Source of the DNA: a virus
Strand: one strand, 5' to 3'
Virus record (IMG/VR): IMGVR_UViG_3300010885_024459
Span: 1 to 38,854 of that record
Length of the DNA stretch: 38,854 bases
In this document: in pieces, positions 22,519 to 29,442 of the stretch
How positions within the stretch are numbered: the first letter of the stretch is position 1
Layout of the letters: each line of letters begins with the position of its first letter
Notes under the pieces: generated by a model
The model's input: the letters and a program-made list of their open reading frames with translations, nothing else
Databases searched by the model: none
What the model was told of the DNA's origin: nothing
Translations under genes and position numbers: made by a program

Positions 22519-24090
22519 ATGAGCGTTTTCGCTAACTCATATACCAGAGCAATCAACCGCTTTTCAGGCGGTCTCATGGGTTGGCTGTTTGGTGAAGACT
22601 ATGAGCAGGACCAGTTCATGACCGCAACGCGGGCATTGAGCTATGCGCCGGTGTGGAACTGCGTGTCACGCATCACCGGTGCGTTCTCGGTGATGCCGCT
22701 GAACATTCACCGGGAGATCGGTAAGAATAAGTCGATTCAGACGCGGCACAGCAGTTACGAGTTGTTTCGCTGGAGACCAAACCAGTACCAGACGCCAGCA
22801 GTGTTTAAGCAACAGATGATGTGCCATGCGTTACTTTGGGGAAATGCGAGAGCGTACATTTTACGTGAGGGTACTCGGCCCGTCGAACTCATTCCGCTTT
22901 TGCCTGACTCGTCATTTACGTTGATGCGAGACGGCGAAAAATGGCACGGCACAATTGCCGATGCAGATGCGCGGCTGAGGCTGTTTGAGGGTAATGAGAT
23001 TCGCCCGCAGGACATCATTTGGATTCCGGATAAGGACATCTGGCACATTCCTGGACTCGGGTTTGACGGACTTGAAGGTAAATCGCTTGTCAGCCTCGCC
23101 AAACAATCCTGGGGCATCGGGCTGAGTTCCGAAACACACGTCGCCAAACAGCAGAAAAAAGGGTATGCCGGCGGGCTGTTATTGGAAGCTCCGACGGGGG
23201 CATTCCGCAACGCTAAAGACGCTAAACAATTTCTTGATGAGTTCAAGGAAAACCACGAGGGAGCTGACAAAGCCGGCACAATCGGGATGCTGCGGGAGGG
23301 GATCAAAGCTAACGTGGTGGCGATGAATAATTCCGACGCGCAGTTTATTGAGCAGCGGAAGTTTCAGCGGGAAGATACGGCACTGTTCTTCGTGATGCAG
23401 TCAATTCTCGGCGATTCGACCGGCAATTCCTACGCATCGCTTGAGCAGAAGAATCTGGCGTACCGGATGGAGTGCCTTGCGCCGTGGTCGACAAAGATTG
23501 AGGAAGAGTCTGACATGAAATTGCTGACTGTGTCGGAGCGTCAGCGAGGCTTTTACCACAAGTTTAACGATGGAGCACTGCTGAGAACTGAAAAGGCTCA
23601 GACGATGGCATTCATCAGCCAGGGCATTGCGGCACGGGTAATCAATCCCAACGAGGGCCGCAGCATGCTCGACATGAACCCATATGATGGAGGCGACGAG
23701 TACGTTAACCCGAACACGATTGCACGCGGCAGCGAGCAACAGCCAAAGCCAGAGCAACCGAAAGAGGATCCGGCACAGCAAGCCGCTGCTATTAAATCGC
23801 GGATAGAACATATGATCTCGGTCGAATGCAAGCGGATCACTGAGGCGGCTGGTAAAGCGGCGTCCGACGGGTTCAATTTCGTGCAGTGGCTTGATAACTT
23901 CTATGATAAAAACTGGGGACCAAAACTGGCCACAGTTTTCACCGAACTGGGGTTGGAAGATTCGCGAGCGATCGCATGGTGTGAGGAATCTAAGCAGCGA
24001 TTGCTGAGTTGTTGTGACTATTCGACCGTGGAAACACTGCCGGAAAACGTCGCAAAGTGCGTGTTTTCATGGAAAATCCGGGAATATTGA
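22519..24090 (+). CDS. Portal protein, HK97 family
   Basis: The protein has 523 residues. The pattern PVWNCVSRITGAFSVMPLNIHRE, LLWGNARAYILREG and IWHIPGLGFDGLEGKSLVSLAKQ fits the phage portal family (HK97 gp3-type). It forms the dodecameric ring at the head vertex through which DNA passes. The C-terminal about 120 residues, after a Pro/Gln linker (EQQPKPEQPKEDPAQQ), are helical. It lies in the expected place between terminase and protease. Confidence 0.9.
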   Translation: MSVFANSYTRAINRFSGGLMGWLFGEDYEQDQFMTATRALSYAPVWNCVSRITGAFSVMPLNIHREIGKNKSIQTRHSSYELFRWRPNQYQTPAVFKQQMMCHALLWGNARAYILREGTRPVELIPLLPDSSFTLMRDGEKWHGTIADADARLRLFEGNEIRPQDIIWIPDKDIWHIPGLGFDGLEGKSLVSLAKQSWGIGLSSETHVAKQQKKGYAGGLLLEAPTGAFRNAKDAKQFLDEFKENHEGADKAGTIGMLREGIKANVVAMNNSDAQFIEQRKFQREDTALFFVMQSILGDSTGNSYASLEQKNLAYRMECLAPWSTKIEEESDMKLLTVSERQRGFYHKFNDGALLRTEKAQTMAFISQGIAARVINPNEGRSMLDMNPYDGGDEYVNPNTIARGSEQQPKPEQPKEDPAQQAAAIKSRIEHMISVECKRITEAAGKAASDGFNFVQWLDNFYDKNWGPKLATVFTELGLEDSRAIAWCEESKQRLLSCCDYSTVETLPENVAKCVFSWKIREY

Positions 24091-24103
24091 GGAGATATCG
24101 CCG

Positions 24104-24808
24104 ATGTTCGCCTACGACGTCAAAAAATCTGAAATCTACATTTATGACACCATCGGCGATCCTGAATGGGGGATGGTCGGCGCGATGCAGGTCGTCGACG
24201 CGCTGAAGAAAATGGAAGGCAAGCGGGTGACCGTTCGCATCAACACACCGGGCGGTAGTGTTGACGAAGGTATTCCAATGTTCAACGCGATGAAGCGCCA
24301 TGACGGCGGCGTTGACACGGTTGTCGATGGAATTGCAGCGTCGATGGGTAGTTATTTAATGCTCGCTGGAATCAATCGTCGCATTTCACAAAACGCAATG
24401 GTCATGATTCACAACCCAATGACAATCGCCTGGGGGAACGCCAATGAGCTGCGCAAGACCGCTGACGTGTTGGAAAAATACCTTGAGCGAATGCTGCCCG
24501 ATTACTCTGCAGCAACCGGAAAAACCGCAGAAGAACTGCGGCCATTGCTCGACGCTGAAACGTGGTACGTCGGTCAGGAAATCATTGACAATGGATTCGC
24601 ACTGTCTATGGACGATTCAGAGGGTATGGACCCAGCAACCAAGGGACTGAAGATGATTGCTGCGAAATCAATCGCTGCAGGTCTCGCACCGAAGGCGTTG
24701 TTTGAGAAACGAGCGAAGGCGATTCAGCAGTCAATCGACCCTCGCCCTAAATGGACTGCTGCGAAAGTTGCTTTGATGCAGTTGCAAGCGGAATCTGAGG
24801 CGATGTAG
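24104..24808 (+). CDS. ClpP-like head maturation protease
   Basis: The start at 24104 follows GAGGAGA at good spacing, giving 234 residues. The serine-peptidase signature is complete: S80 in GIAASMGSYL, H103 in MIHNPM, and D150 in LLDAETWY as the likely third residue. The strand RINTPGGSV near residue 45-53 is also typical. Such proteases cleave the capsid N-terminal scaffold domain. Its neighbour in this group of phages is usually the capsid gene; here 2.7 kb of other genes separate them. Confidence 0.92.
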   Translation: MFAYDVKKSEIYIYDTIGDPEWGMVGAMQVVDALKKMEGKRVTVRINTPGGSVDEGIPMFNAMKRHDGGVDTVVDGIAASMGSYLMLAGINRRISQNAMVMIHNPMTIAWGNANELRKTADVLEKYLERMLPDYSAATGKTAEELRPLLDAETWYVGQEIIDNGFALSMDDSEGMDPATKGLKMIAAKSIAAGLAPKALFEKRAKAIQQSIDPRPKWTAAKVALMQLQAESEAM

Positions 24809-24853
24809 ACTGGATGCAACCGCTGCGGGACGGAACGCAGTAACGCACCAGTC
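24808..24853 (+). ncRNA. Two-stem structured element after protease gene
   Basis: GACTGG at 24808-24813 pairs with CCAGTC at 24848-24853, and CTGCG at 24823-24827 pairs with CGCAG at 24836-24840. The sequence between the protease stop and the next gene also holds GACGG at 24829 and 24854. The purpose is unknown; it could be a processing site, a weak terminator, or a remnant of the pentamer arrays. Confidence 0.4.
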
Positions 24854-24888
24854 GACGGGAGTGACGCAACCACAGAAAGCCATAAGCC

Positions 24889-25080
24889 ATGGCAATGATT
24901 AAAGAGGCTCGCGACTGTAAGCAGTGTCACCGCAAGGTATCAGCGGACGTCAGAACGGCGAATCATGTTTTGCATTTGCTGCTTTCGCTTTTGACCGGTG
25001 GTTTATGGCTGATTGTGTGGCTGATTTGTGCTGGTGGGCGTAATCCTGGGATCTGTCCGCATTGCGGCGGAAAGTGTTGA
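24889..25080 (+). CDS. 63-aa zinc-ribbon membrane protein
   Basis: C10-x-x-C13 near the start and CPHCGGKC at the end (C56, C59) form a zinc ribbon. Between them HLLLSLLTGGLWLIVWLI (about residues 29-46) is a hydrophobic membrane segment. I recognise the pattern as a common small phage or bacterial type, but the function is unknown. It is the first gene after the protease and lies before the module leader. Confidence 0.6.
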   Translation: MAMIKEARDCKQCHRKVSADVRTANHVLHLLLSLLTGGLWLIVWLICAGGRNPGICPHCGGKC

Positions 25081-25143
25081 ATGAAAACATGCGTTGACAA
25101 TGGATCGCGTTCTTGTAACATTGTGACCCCGACAGTCTGCTAG
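25081..25143 (+). CDS. 20-codon possible leader peptide
   Basis: An ATG follows the preceding TGA directly and reads MKTCVDNGSRSCNIVTPTVC to a TAG at 25141-25143 that falls inside the next hairpin. A stop inside a hairpin followed by a terminator-like stem is the layout of a leader-peptide attenuator. It is short, so chance is possible, and it conflicts with the promoter placed at 25094. Confidence 0.25.
   Translation: MKTCVDNGSRSCNIVTPTVC
25094..25121 (+). promoter_or_regulatory. Candidate promoter of the Cas7-like module
   Basis: TTGACA at 25094-25099 is 16 bp from TAACAT at 25116-25121. Four of six -10 bases match consensus. The large dyad at 25121-25155 follows, so a bound protein or hairpin may control it. 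Confidence 0.4.
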
Positions 25144-25229
25144 CTGTCGTCACAACTTGGATTTTATGAGCTTCGGCTCATTGATCAGCCCGCGTCAGAC
25201 GTCTAGCAGCGTTTGATTGCGGGTTTTTT
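25121..25229 (+). ncRNA. Structured leader or small RNA with three stems and a terminator-like end
   Basis: Stem 1: TTGTGA and CGACAG (25121-25126, 25130-25135) pair with CTGTCG and TCACAA (25144-25149, 25150-25155), with a CCC bulge. Stem 2: ATGAGC (25166-25171) and GCTCAT (25176-25181) close a TTCG tetraloop. Stem 3: CCCGC (25189-25193) pairs with GCGGG (25219-25223), followed by T6. It ends 14 nt before the start of the Cas7-like gene. It could be an attenuator of the module or a small RNA that the module uses. Confidence 0.5.
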
Positions 25230-25243
25230 CATGGAGTTGAGAC

Positions 25244-25810
25244 ATGTCGAGTGTTACAAATTTAAGTTTTCGTTTGGAATCTGCTGCCCCGATTTTTTTC
25301 GGTAAGCCTGTCTTCGAAAAGAAGAACAGCGACGAAACGCATGAGCAGTTCGAAGAACGGACGTGGCAACTAAAAGTGCATCAGGCTGATGATGGGCAGG
25401 TGTTCGTTCAGCCGTTTGCACTCAAAAATGCTCTGGAGGCTGCTGGCAGTCGCTTGAACATGAAACTGAGCGGCAAAGCGACTTACACGAAACTGTTTCG
25501 GCAGGGAATTATGATCAATGATAACCTGTTGCTGACGAATGCTGCCGGTGGTTCAGTCACGATCGAAGACGTCAAGCCGATTTCAATGTTTGTTCCGTCC
25601 GACGGCAAACGTGGAAGCGGGAAACGAGTGATGCGGATTTTTCCGCAGTTGTCGAAGTGGTTCACGACGGTCCAAATTTTGTGCTTTGATAATCGGTTGA
25701 CCGAGGAAGTTGTACGAAAGCATCTGGAAGAGGCTGGCAAGTTCATTGGTTTCGGTTCAATGAGAGTCGAAAACGGTGGCGTTGCAGGTCGGTTTTCCGT
25801 CGTTGAGTAA
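25244..25810 (+). CDS. RAMP/Cas7-like protein of the pentamer-array module
   Basis: The protein has 188 residues, with GGAG 7 bases before the start. It is predominantly beta/alpha, with conserved-looking blocks VFVQPFALKNALEAAG (53-68) and FVPSDGKRGSGKRVMRIFP (116-134, basic). It ends with GKFIGFGSMRVENGGVAGRF (165-184), a glycine-rich loop like that at the C-terminus of RAMP-fold RNA-binding proteins (Cas7, Cas6). From memory, relatives occur in other phages with pentamer repeats nearby, but I could not check this. It is inferred to bind RNA from the adjacent arrays. The fold is not proven. Confidence 0.6.
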   Translation: MSSVTNLSFRLESAAPIFFGKPVFEKKNSDETHEQFEERTWQLKVHQADDGQVFVQPFALKNALEAAGSRLNMKLSGKATYTKLFRQGIMINDNLLLTNAAGGSVTIEDVKPISMFVPSDGKRGSGKRVMRIFPQLSKWFTTVQILCFDNRLTEEVVRKHLEEAGKFIGFGSMRVENGGVAGRFSVVE

Positions 25811-25819
25811 TCCAGATTA

Positions 25820-25889
25820 GACTCGACGGGACGGAACATGACTCGACAGGAAAGGGCGGGATATGTCCGGATACGACAAGACAAGACTT
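25820..25889 (+). repeat. Pentamer array 1, block a (14 units of 5 bp)
   Basis: Fourteen pentamers fill exactly 70 bp in one phase. The consensus is GAC plus two variable bases. Most units match GACNN; deviants are AACAT at 25835, GAAAG at 25850, GGCGG at 25855, GATAT at 25860, GTCCG at 25865 and GATAC at 25870. The last unit is GACTT. It begins 9 bp after the stop of the Cas7-like gene and shows no convincing coding sequence. Confidence 0.85.
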
Positions 25890-25911
25890 TTGGTGGCTCG
25901 CGGAATAGCCA
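25890..25911 (+). repeat. Linker between blocks of array 1
   Basis: This 22-bp linker holds the core TGGTGGCTCGCG, which is 11 of 12 identical to the linker in array 2. TGGCT and AGCCA within it can pair (loop 8), but that stem is not kept in array 2, so the sequence rather than the hairpin seems conserved. Confidence 0.7.
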
Positions 25912-25981
25912 GACTTGACAACAAGAGACGCGACGTGACGCGACAGGACGCAACCCAACAGGACGCGACAAGACACGACTG
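25912..25981 (+). repeat. Pentamer array 1, block b (14 units of 5 bp)
   Basis: Again 14 pentamers fill exactly 70 bp. Deviants from GACNN are CAAGA at 25922, AACCC at 25952 and AACAG at 25957. It ends 29 bp before the start of the 161-aa gene. Together with block a it makes a two-part array. Confidence 0.85.
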
Positions 25982-26010
25982 CTTCACTCATTCAATGGAG
26001 ATCACTTAAT

Positions 26011-26496
26011 ATGGAAAACGGCCGATTTGCAAAATCAGCGGATACAGCGATTATTGAAAACCGATTGAGGAACACTCAGGTCGGTGAATTGGTAACATAC
26101 GACGAACTGTCGAAACTTTTGGGCAGAAATGTCATCGAGTTCTGCCGCAGTAATGTAAATTCAGCACGGCATACGCTTGTCAGGGAGTCTATTTTCTTCG
26201 ACTGCGTAGCGAATCAGGGTTATCAGAGACTCAACTCAGAGCAGGCAGTAAATGCTTCCGAGCATTACCGGACACGGGCAAAGAAGGCAGCACGTCGTGG
26301 ACTTGTTCATTTGCAGCACGTACCGTTTGACGGTTTAACGGATGAAGGCAAGAAGAAACATTTGACGATGTCTGCGCAGCTGGGAGCCGTAGAACTGTTC
26401 AGCACAACAAAGGCAACAAAAAGAATCGAAACTGCAGTGAAAGACGTGTCACATAAAATGGCAATCGGTGAAACGTTAAAATTATTTGGCGGGTGA
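26011..26496 (+). CDS. Winged-helix-like basic partner protein of the pentamer-array module
   Basis: The protein has 161 residues. Residues about 10-80 have a winged-helix-like pattern (ENRLRNTQVGELVTYDELSKLLGRNVIEFCRSNVNSARHTLVRES...FFDCVANQGYQRL). A strongly basic helix RTRAKKAARRG (87-97) follows. The tail is helical. From memory, proteins of this shape occur next to relatives of the 188-aa protein in other phages; this needs a search. It lies between the two arrays, so it is probably part of the same system, binding DNA or RNA. Confidence 0.6.
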   Translation: MENGRFAKSADTAIIENRLRNTQVGELVTYDELSKLLGRNVIEFCRSNVNSARHTLVRESIFFDCVANQGYQRLNSEQAVNASEHYRTRAKKAARRGLVHLQHVPFDGLTDEGKKKHLTMSAQLGAVELFSTTKATKRIETAVKDVSHKMAIGETLKLFGG

Positions 26497-26500
26497 AGAC

Positions 26501-26570
26501 ATCATGACGTGACATGACCCGACGTGACAGGATCAGACTCGAAAAGACGCAACTCGACGAGACATGACTT
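26501..26570 (+). repeat. Pentamer array 2, block a (13 clear units plus one degenerate)
   Basis: Thirteen in-phase pentamers run from 26506 to 26570, and the five bases before them (ATCAT) would complete a 14-unit, 70-bp block. Deviants from GACNN are GATCA at 26531, GAAAA at 26541 and AACTC at 26551. The last unit is GACTT, as in array 1 block a. It begins immediately after the stop of the 161-aa gene. Confidence 0.8.
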
Positions 26571-26596
26571 CTCATATGGTGGCTTGCGATTACCTA
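26571..26596 (+). repeat. Linker between blocks of array 2
   Basis: This 26-bp linker contains TGGTGGCTTGCG, matching the array 1 linker at 11 of 12 positions. The rest differs. The shared core suggests a binding or processing site common to both arrays. Confidence 0.7.
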
Positions 26597-26666
26597 GACT
26601 GGACCCGACCGGACAACACCTGACAAGACATAACCCAACATAACTCGACTCGACGAGACAAGACTT
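26597..26666 (+). repeat. Pentamer array 2, block b (14 units of 5 bp)
   Basis: Fourteen pentamers fill exactly 70 bp. Deviants from GACNN are CACCT at 26617, AACCC at 26632, AACAT at 26637 and AACTC at 26642. The last unit is GACTT. It ends 18 bp before the methyltransferase start. Confidence 0.85.
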
Positions 26667-26684
26667 TTACCTGAACGGTGATGT

Positions 26685-27329
26685 ATGCAAACTGAGCGAT
26701 TATTTCCTCTGGACTTCACACCGCAGTGCCATCAGTTGCGGTGGCTGGTCGATCATCTTGACGGCTGGCAGTTCGGTGAGCAGGGGCTGATTGATGCGAT
26801 TGGTGAAGCAATTGGAGTGGGCGTGCATACTAGCGTATGTGTGGAATACGGGGCTGGAGATGGATCATCGCTTCCATTGACGCTCGGTCGTTTTTATGGT
26901 CGTAAGGACTGGAAATGTTTCTTAGTTGAAATTGAATCACAAAGACGAGCAGAATTAAAACGCCTGTATCCTAACTCGAAAGTGCTAGCATGCATCGATT
27001 GGAATACATTCGATGAGTTGCCTGAAATCGTCGTCATCGACATCGACGGCCAAGACTCTATCGTGATGCGTGAAATGCTCCAGTCCGGCGTGCGTCCAGC
27101 GTTGCTGGTAGTCGAGCACTTCGACAATCATTATCCGGTCGGTACATCAACGCCAGATCCGTTTCCACAGTGGGCATTGGGGCTGAAACTGGAAAGCGGC
27201 CACGCGATTCAGGACACAGCGGAGACCCTGCAGGCGATTGCAGCAAAATTTGGCTATGAGCGGATCGGGTTCAATCGGTGCAACTCGTTTTTTGTGGTAC
27301 GGGAACGGTATACTGATTTGTTTCGATAA
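26685..27329 (+). CDS. FkbM-like class I methyltransferase
   Basis: The protein has 214 residues. VCVEYGAGDGSS (51-62) is the AdoMet-binding glycine loop, and VVIDIDGQDS (116-125) matches the motif after it in FkbM-type methyltransferases. A substrate could be a sugar or a nucleic acid. It follows array 2 and precedes the capsid gene. It may be cargo of the same insertion or part of the array system. Confidence 0.65.
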   Translation: MQTERLFPLDFTPQCHQLRWLVDHLDGWQFGEQGLIDAIGEAIGVGVHTSVCVEYGAGDGSSLPLTLGRFYGRKDWKCFLVEIESQRRAELKRLYPNSKVLACIDWNTFDELPEIVVIDIDGQDSIVMREMLQSGVRPALLVVEHFDNHYPVGTSTPDPFPQWALGLKLESGHAIQDTAETLQAIAAKFGYERIGFNRCNSFFVVRERYTDLFR

Positions 27330-27335
27330 TTAGTG

Positions 27336-27364
27336 TTGACATAATACTTTCGATCTACTAGCTT
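27336..27364 (+). promoter_or_regulatory. Candidate promoter upstream of capsid gene
   Basis: TTGACA at 27336-27341 is followed after 17 bp by TAGCTT (27359-27364), a poor -10. It fits a capsid promoter by position, as high capsid expression would need its own start. Confidence 0.3.
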
Positions 27365-27469
27365 AATGTCCTCAGCGAACAACTCCGCACACAATTTGAA
27401 CCGATTGAATAACCGCCAGACTCTTTAGCCGTGCGGCCAAACAATTTGGAAACTACCAAGTTTTCATTT

Positions 27470-27504
27470 GCAGGCCATCACGGCTGTTTTCGTTTTTGGC
27501 CTGC
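27470..27504 (+). promoter_or_regulatory. Hairpin in capsid leader
   Basis: GCAGGCC at 27470-27476 pairs with GGCCTGC at 27498-27504 around a 21-nt loop containing T runs. It lies 24 nt before the capsid start. It may stabilise the leader or be an attenuator. Confidence 0.5.
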
Positions 27505-27528
27505 TTACCCTAGCAGGAACCAAAAACC

Positions 27529-28905
27529 ATGAAGTCGTCAAGCCAACTCCGCGAAGTCAAAGCGGAACTGCAGGAAGAACTGGACGCAATCGTCGCAGTT
27601 TCTGAGCGGGAAGAACGAGAACTGAGCGACGAGGAATCCGCTCGTTGCAGCGAGATCAGCGAAAAGCTGATTCCAATTCTGAACAAGCAGATTAAGACTG
27701 CTTTTTCGATCGAAAAGGAACGCAACAACCGCATGGAAAGCCGTGCGATTGAGCGGATCGAAGAAACCCGCATTGAATCGGGTCGCATCGACGCTGCGGC
27801 CGACAAAAACATGACGCGGTTTCCGTCGCTCAAGATCCCAGCGAAAGCCAAGGCTCACGGACCACTGAAAGCTTATCAGGGGCCGGACGCTGAGAAGCAC
27901 GCCTACATCGCTGGTAACGTGATTCTTGCCGGAATGTTCGGAAGCGAGGCCGCACAGCGATTCTGCCAGTCGAATGGTCTTCAGGTCAACAACCTGATGA
28001 GTTCGTCCGACAACAGTAAGGGCGGGTTCGTTGTTCCTGAAGAAATGAGCCAAACGCTGATTCGCCTGCGTGAAGAACGTGGCGTGTTTCCTCAGTACGC
28101 GAATCGTGTCCCGATGGGTGCAGACATCATCCGTATTCCTCGGCTGTTGTCAGACGTGACAGCGTACTGGACCGGAGAAGGTGCGGAAATCACCGCATCA
28201 GATGCAGTCCTCGGTGAAGCGGAACTGATGGCCCGCAAGTTGTCAGCATTGACTAAAGTGTCCTCCGAACTGGATGAAGACGCCGTCATTGACATTGGCG
28301 ACATGATCACCCAGTCTATGGCCTACGCCATGGCCGACAAGATCGACGAAGCCGCCTTCAATGGTGATGGAACGTCAACGTACGGTTCAGTGCTGGGTCT
28401 GAAGAACGCACTAGCCTCCGGTGCTATTCAGGACGCACTCGCTGGCAATGTCGGAGCGTCGACGCTGGATCTCGAAGACTTCGAGGCCGTGCTAGGCAAG
28501 TATCCACAGTATCCCGGTGCTTCGCCTCGCTGGTTTATGAACTCGGCAGTGTACTACGCATCGGCATTCAACCTGATGAACGCAGCAGGCGGAAACACCA
28601 ATGTCACACTGGCCACCGGTGTCACTATGCCGATGTTTTTGGGATTCCCAGTGACCTTCACTCAGGTGCTGCCGTCTACTACCGGAAGTTCAGTCAGCAC
28701 CATTCTGGCTTATTTCGGTGATTTGCGACTCGGAGCAGCCTACGGTGTTCGCAGGTCTGTTCGGACCGAAGTGTCGCTCGACCGTTACTTCGAAAACGAT
28801 TTGATCGGCATCAAGTGTACCGAGCGAATTGCGATCAATATTCACGAGCGTGGCGACAACATCCGCAACCGTCCGATTCTGGCACTGAAAACCGCTGCAT
28901 CCTGA
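27529..28905 (+). CDS. Major capsid protein, HK97 fold
   Basis: The protein has 458 residues. Residues about 1-115 form the helical, charged delta-type scaffold domain expected to be cleaved by the upstream protease. The rest has the HK97 pattern (GGFVVPEEMSQTLIRLREERGVF, RIPRLLSDVTAYWTGEGAEI, MADKIDEAAFNGDGTS, LGFPVTFTQVLP, LAYFGDLRLGAAYGVRRSV). It builds the icosahedral shell. The start follows AGGA at 10 bases. Confidence 0.95.
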   Translation: MKSSSQLREVKAELQEELDAIVAVSEREERELSDEESARCSEISEKLIPILNKQIKTAFSIEKERNNRMESRAIERIEETRIESGRIDAAADKNMTRFPSLKIPAKAKAHGPLKAYQGPDAEKHAYIAGNVILAGMFGSEAAQRFCQSNGLQVNNLMSSSDNSKGGFVVPEEMSQTLIRLREERGVFPQYANRVPMGADIIRIPRLLSDVTAYWTGEGAEITASDAVLGEAELMARKLSALTKVSSELDEDAVIDIGDMITQSMAYAMADKIDEAAFNGDGTSTYGSVLGLKNALASGAIQDALAGNVGASTLDLEDFEAVLGKYPQYPGASPRWFMNSAVYYASAFNLMNAAGGNTNVTLATGVTMPMFLGFPVTFTQVLPSTTGSSVSTILAYFGDLRLGAAYGVRRSVRTEVSLDRYFENDLIGIKCTERIAINIHERGDNIRNRPILALKTAAS

Positions 28906-28931
28906 TCCACTGACTCACCCCGGTGGGTTTT

Positions 28932-28957
28932 GTGCGGGCTGGTTCGCTGGCCCGCAC
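28932..28957 (+). terminator. 8-bp GC-rich hairpin after capsid gene
   Basis: GTGCGGGC at 28932-28939 pairs with GCCCGCAC at 28950-28957 around a 10-nt loop. It lies just after a smaller CACC/GGTG stem followed by TTTT. It may partially terminate or protect capsid RNA, giving more capsid than downstream product. Confidence 0.55.
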
Positions 28958-28991
28958 TTCTCAAATTCAAACTCTGTAGGAGATCAAATAG

Positions 28992-29414
28992 ATGAAGGTC
29001 GCACAGCTCGGAACTGACAGTGTGCTGTTAGCTCCAATCACAGCCGCTACTACGGCACGAACTGCAAACCTTGATTGTGCCGGTGCATATGCCGCACGAA
29101 TCACGATTGCCGTAAGTGCGGAAGCAAACACGAACTCAACGAACGTCGTTATCCAGCTCAGCGAAAGTGATGACACGGTCGTCACGAACTTCGCGACTTT
29201 CAACGCCAGTTTCAATCGTACCGTAGACAACACAGCAGCAACGGTCGCCACCAACGTTCTCGATCTGGAAGGCCGCAAGCGATACATCCGCCTGGCTTTG
29301 ACTCCAGACACGACCACAAACGGTGCCGTCATCAGTTCGGCTGTCGCCACGGTCTACAAAGACGTGATTTCCGATTCATCGACGATGCTCGGGCCGAACG
29401 TTGTTGTTGGCTGA
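28992..29414 (+). CDS. Unknown 140-aa beta-rich head-region protein
   Basis: It is Ala/Thr/Val-rich and beta-like (AARITIAVSAEANTNSTNVVIQLSESDDTVVTNFATF), with AGGAGA before the start. Its place directly after the capsid gene would suit a decoration protein, but I see no family signature. Confidence 0.5.
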   Translation: MKVAQLGTDSVLLAPITAATTARTANLDCAGAYAARITIAVSAEANTNSTNVVIQLSESDDTVVTNFATFNASFNRTVDNTAATVATNVLDLEGRKRYIRLALTPDTTTNGAVISSAVATVYKDVISDSSTMLGPNVVVG

Positions 29415-29442
29415 TTTTCTGTTTTCGGGTGAGGGGTGAGAA

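Noticed and set aside
25483-25991. Minus-strand open frames reading through pentamer array 1
   Set aside because: They arise from periodic DNA and from the complement of the Cas7-like gene, and no start signal or family pattern is visible.
25820-26666. Classical CRISPR array
   Set aside because: There are no 25-35-bp repeats with unique spacers and no Cas1/Cas2; the unit is only 5 bp.
24889-27329. Insertion sequence or transposon carrying the module
   Set aside because: No transposase, terminal inverted repeat or target duplication is visible at the edges.
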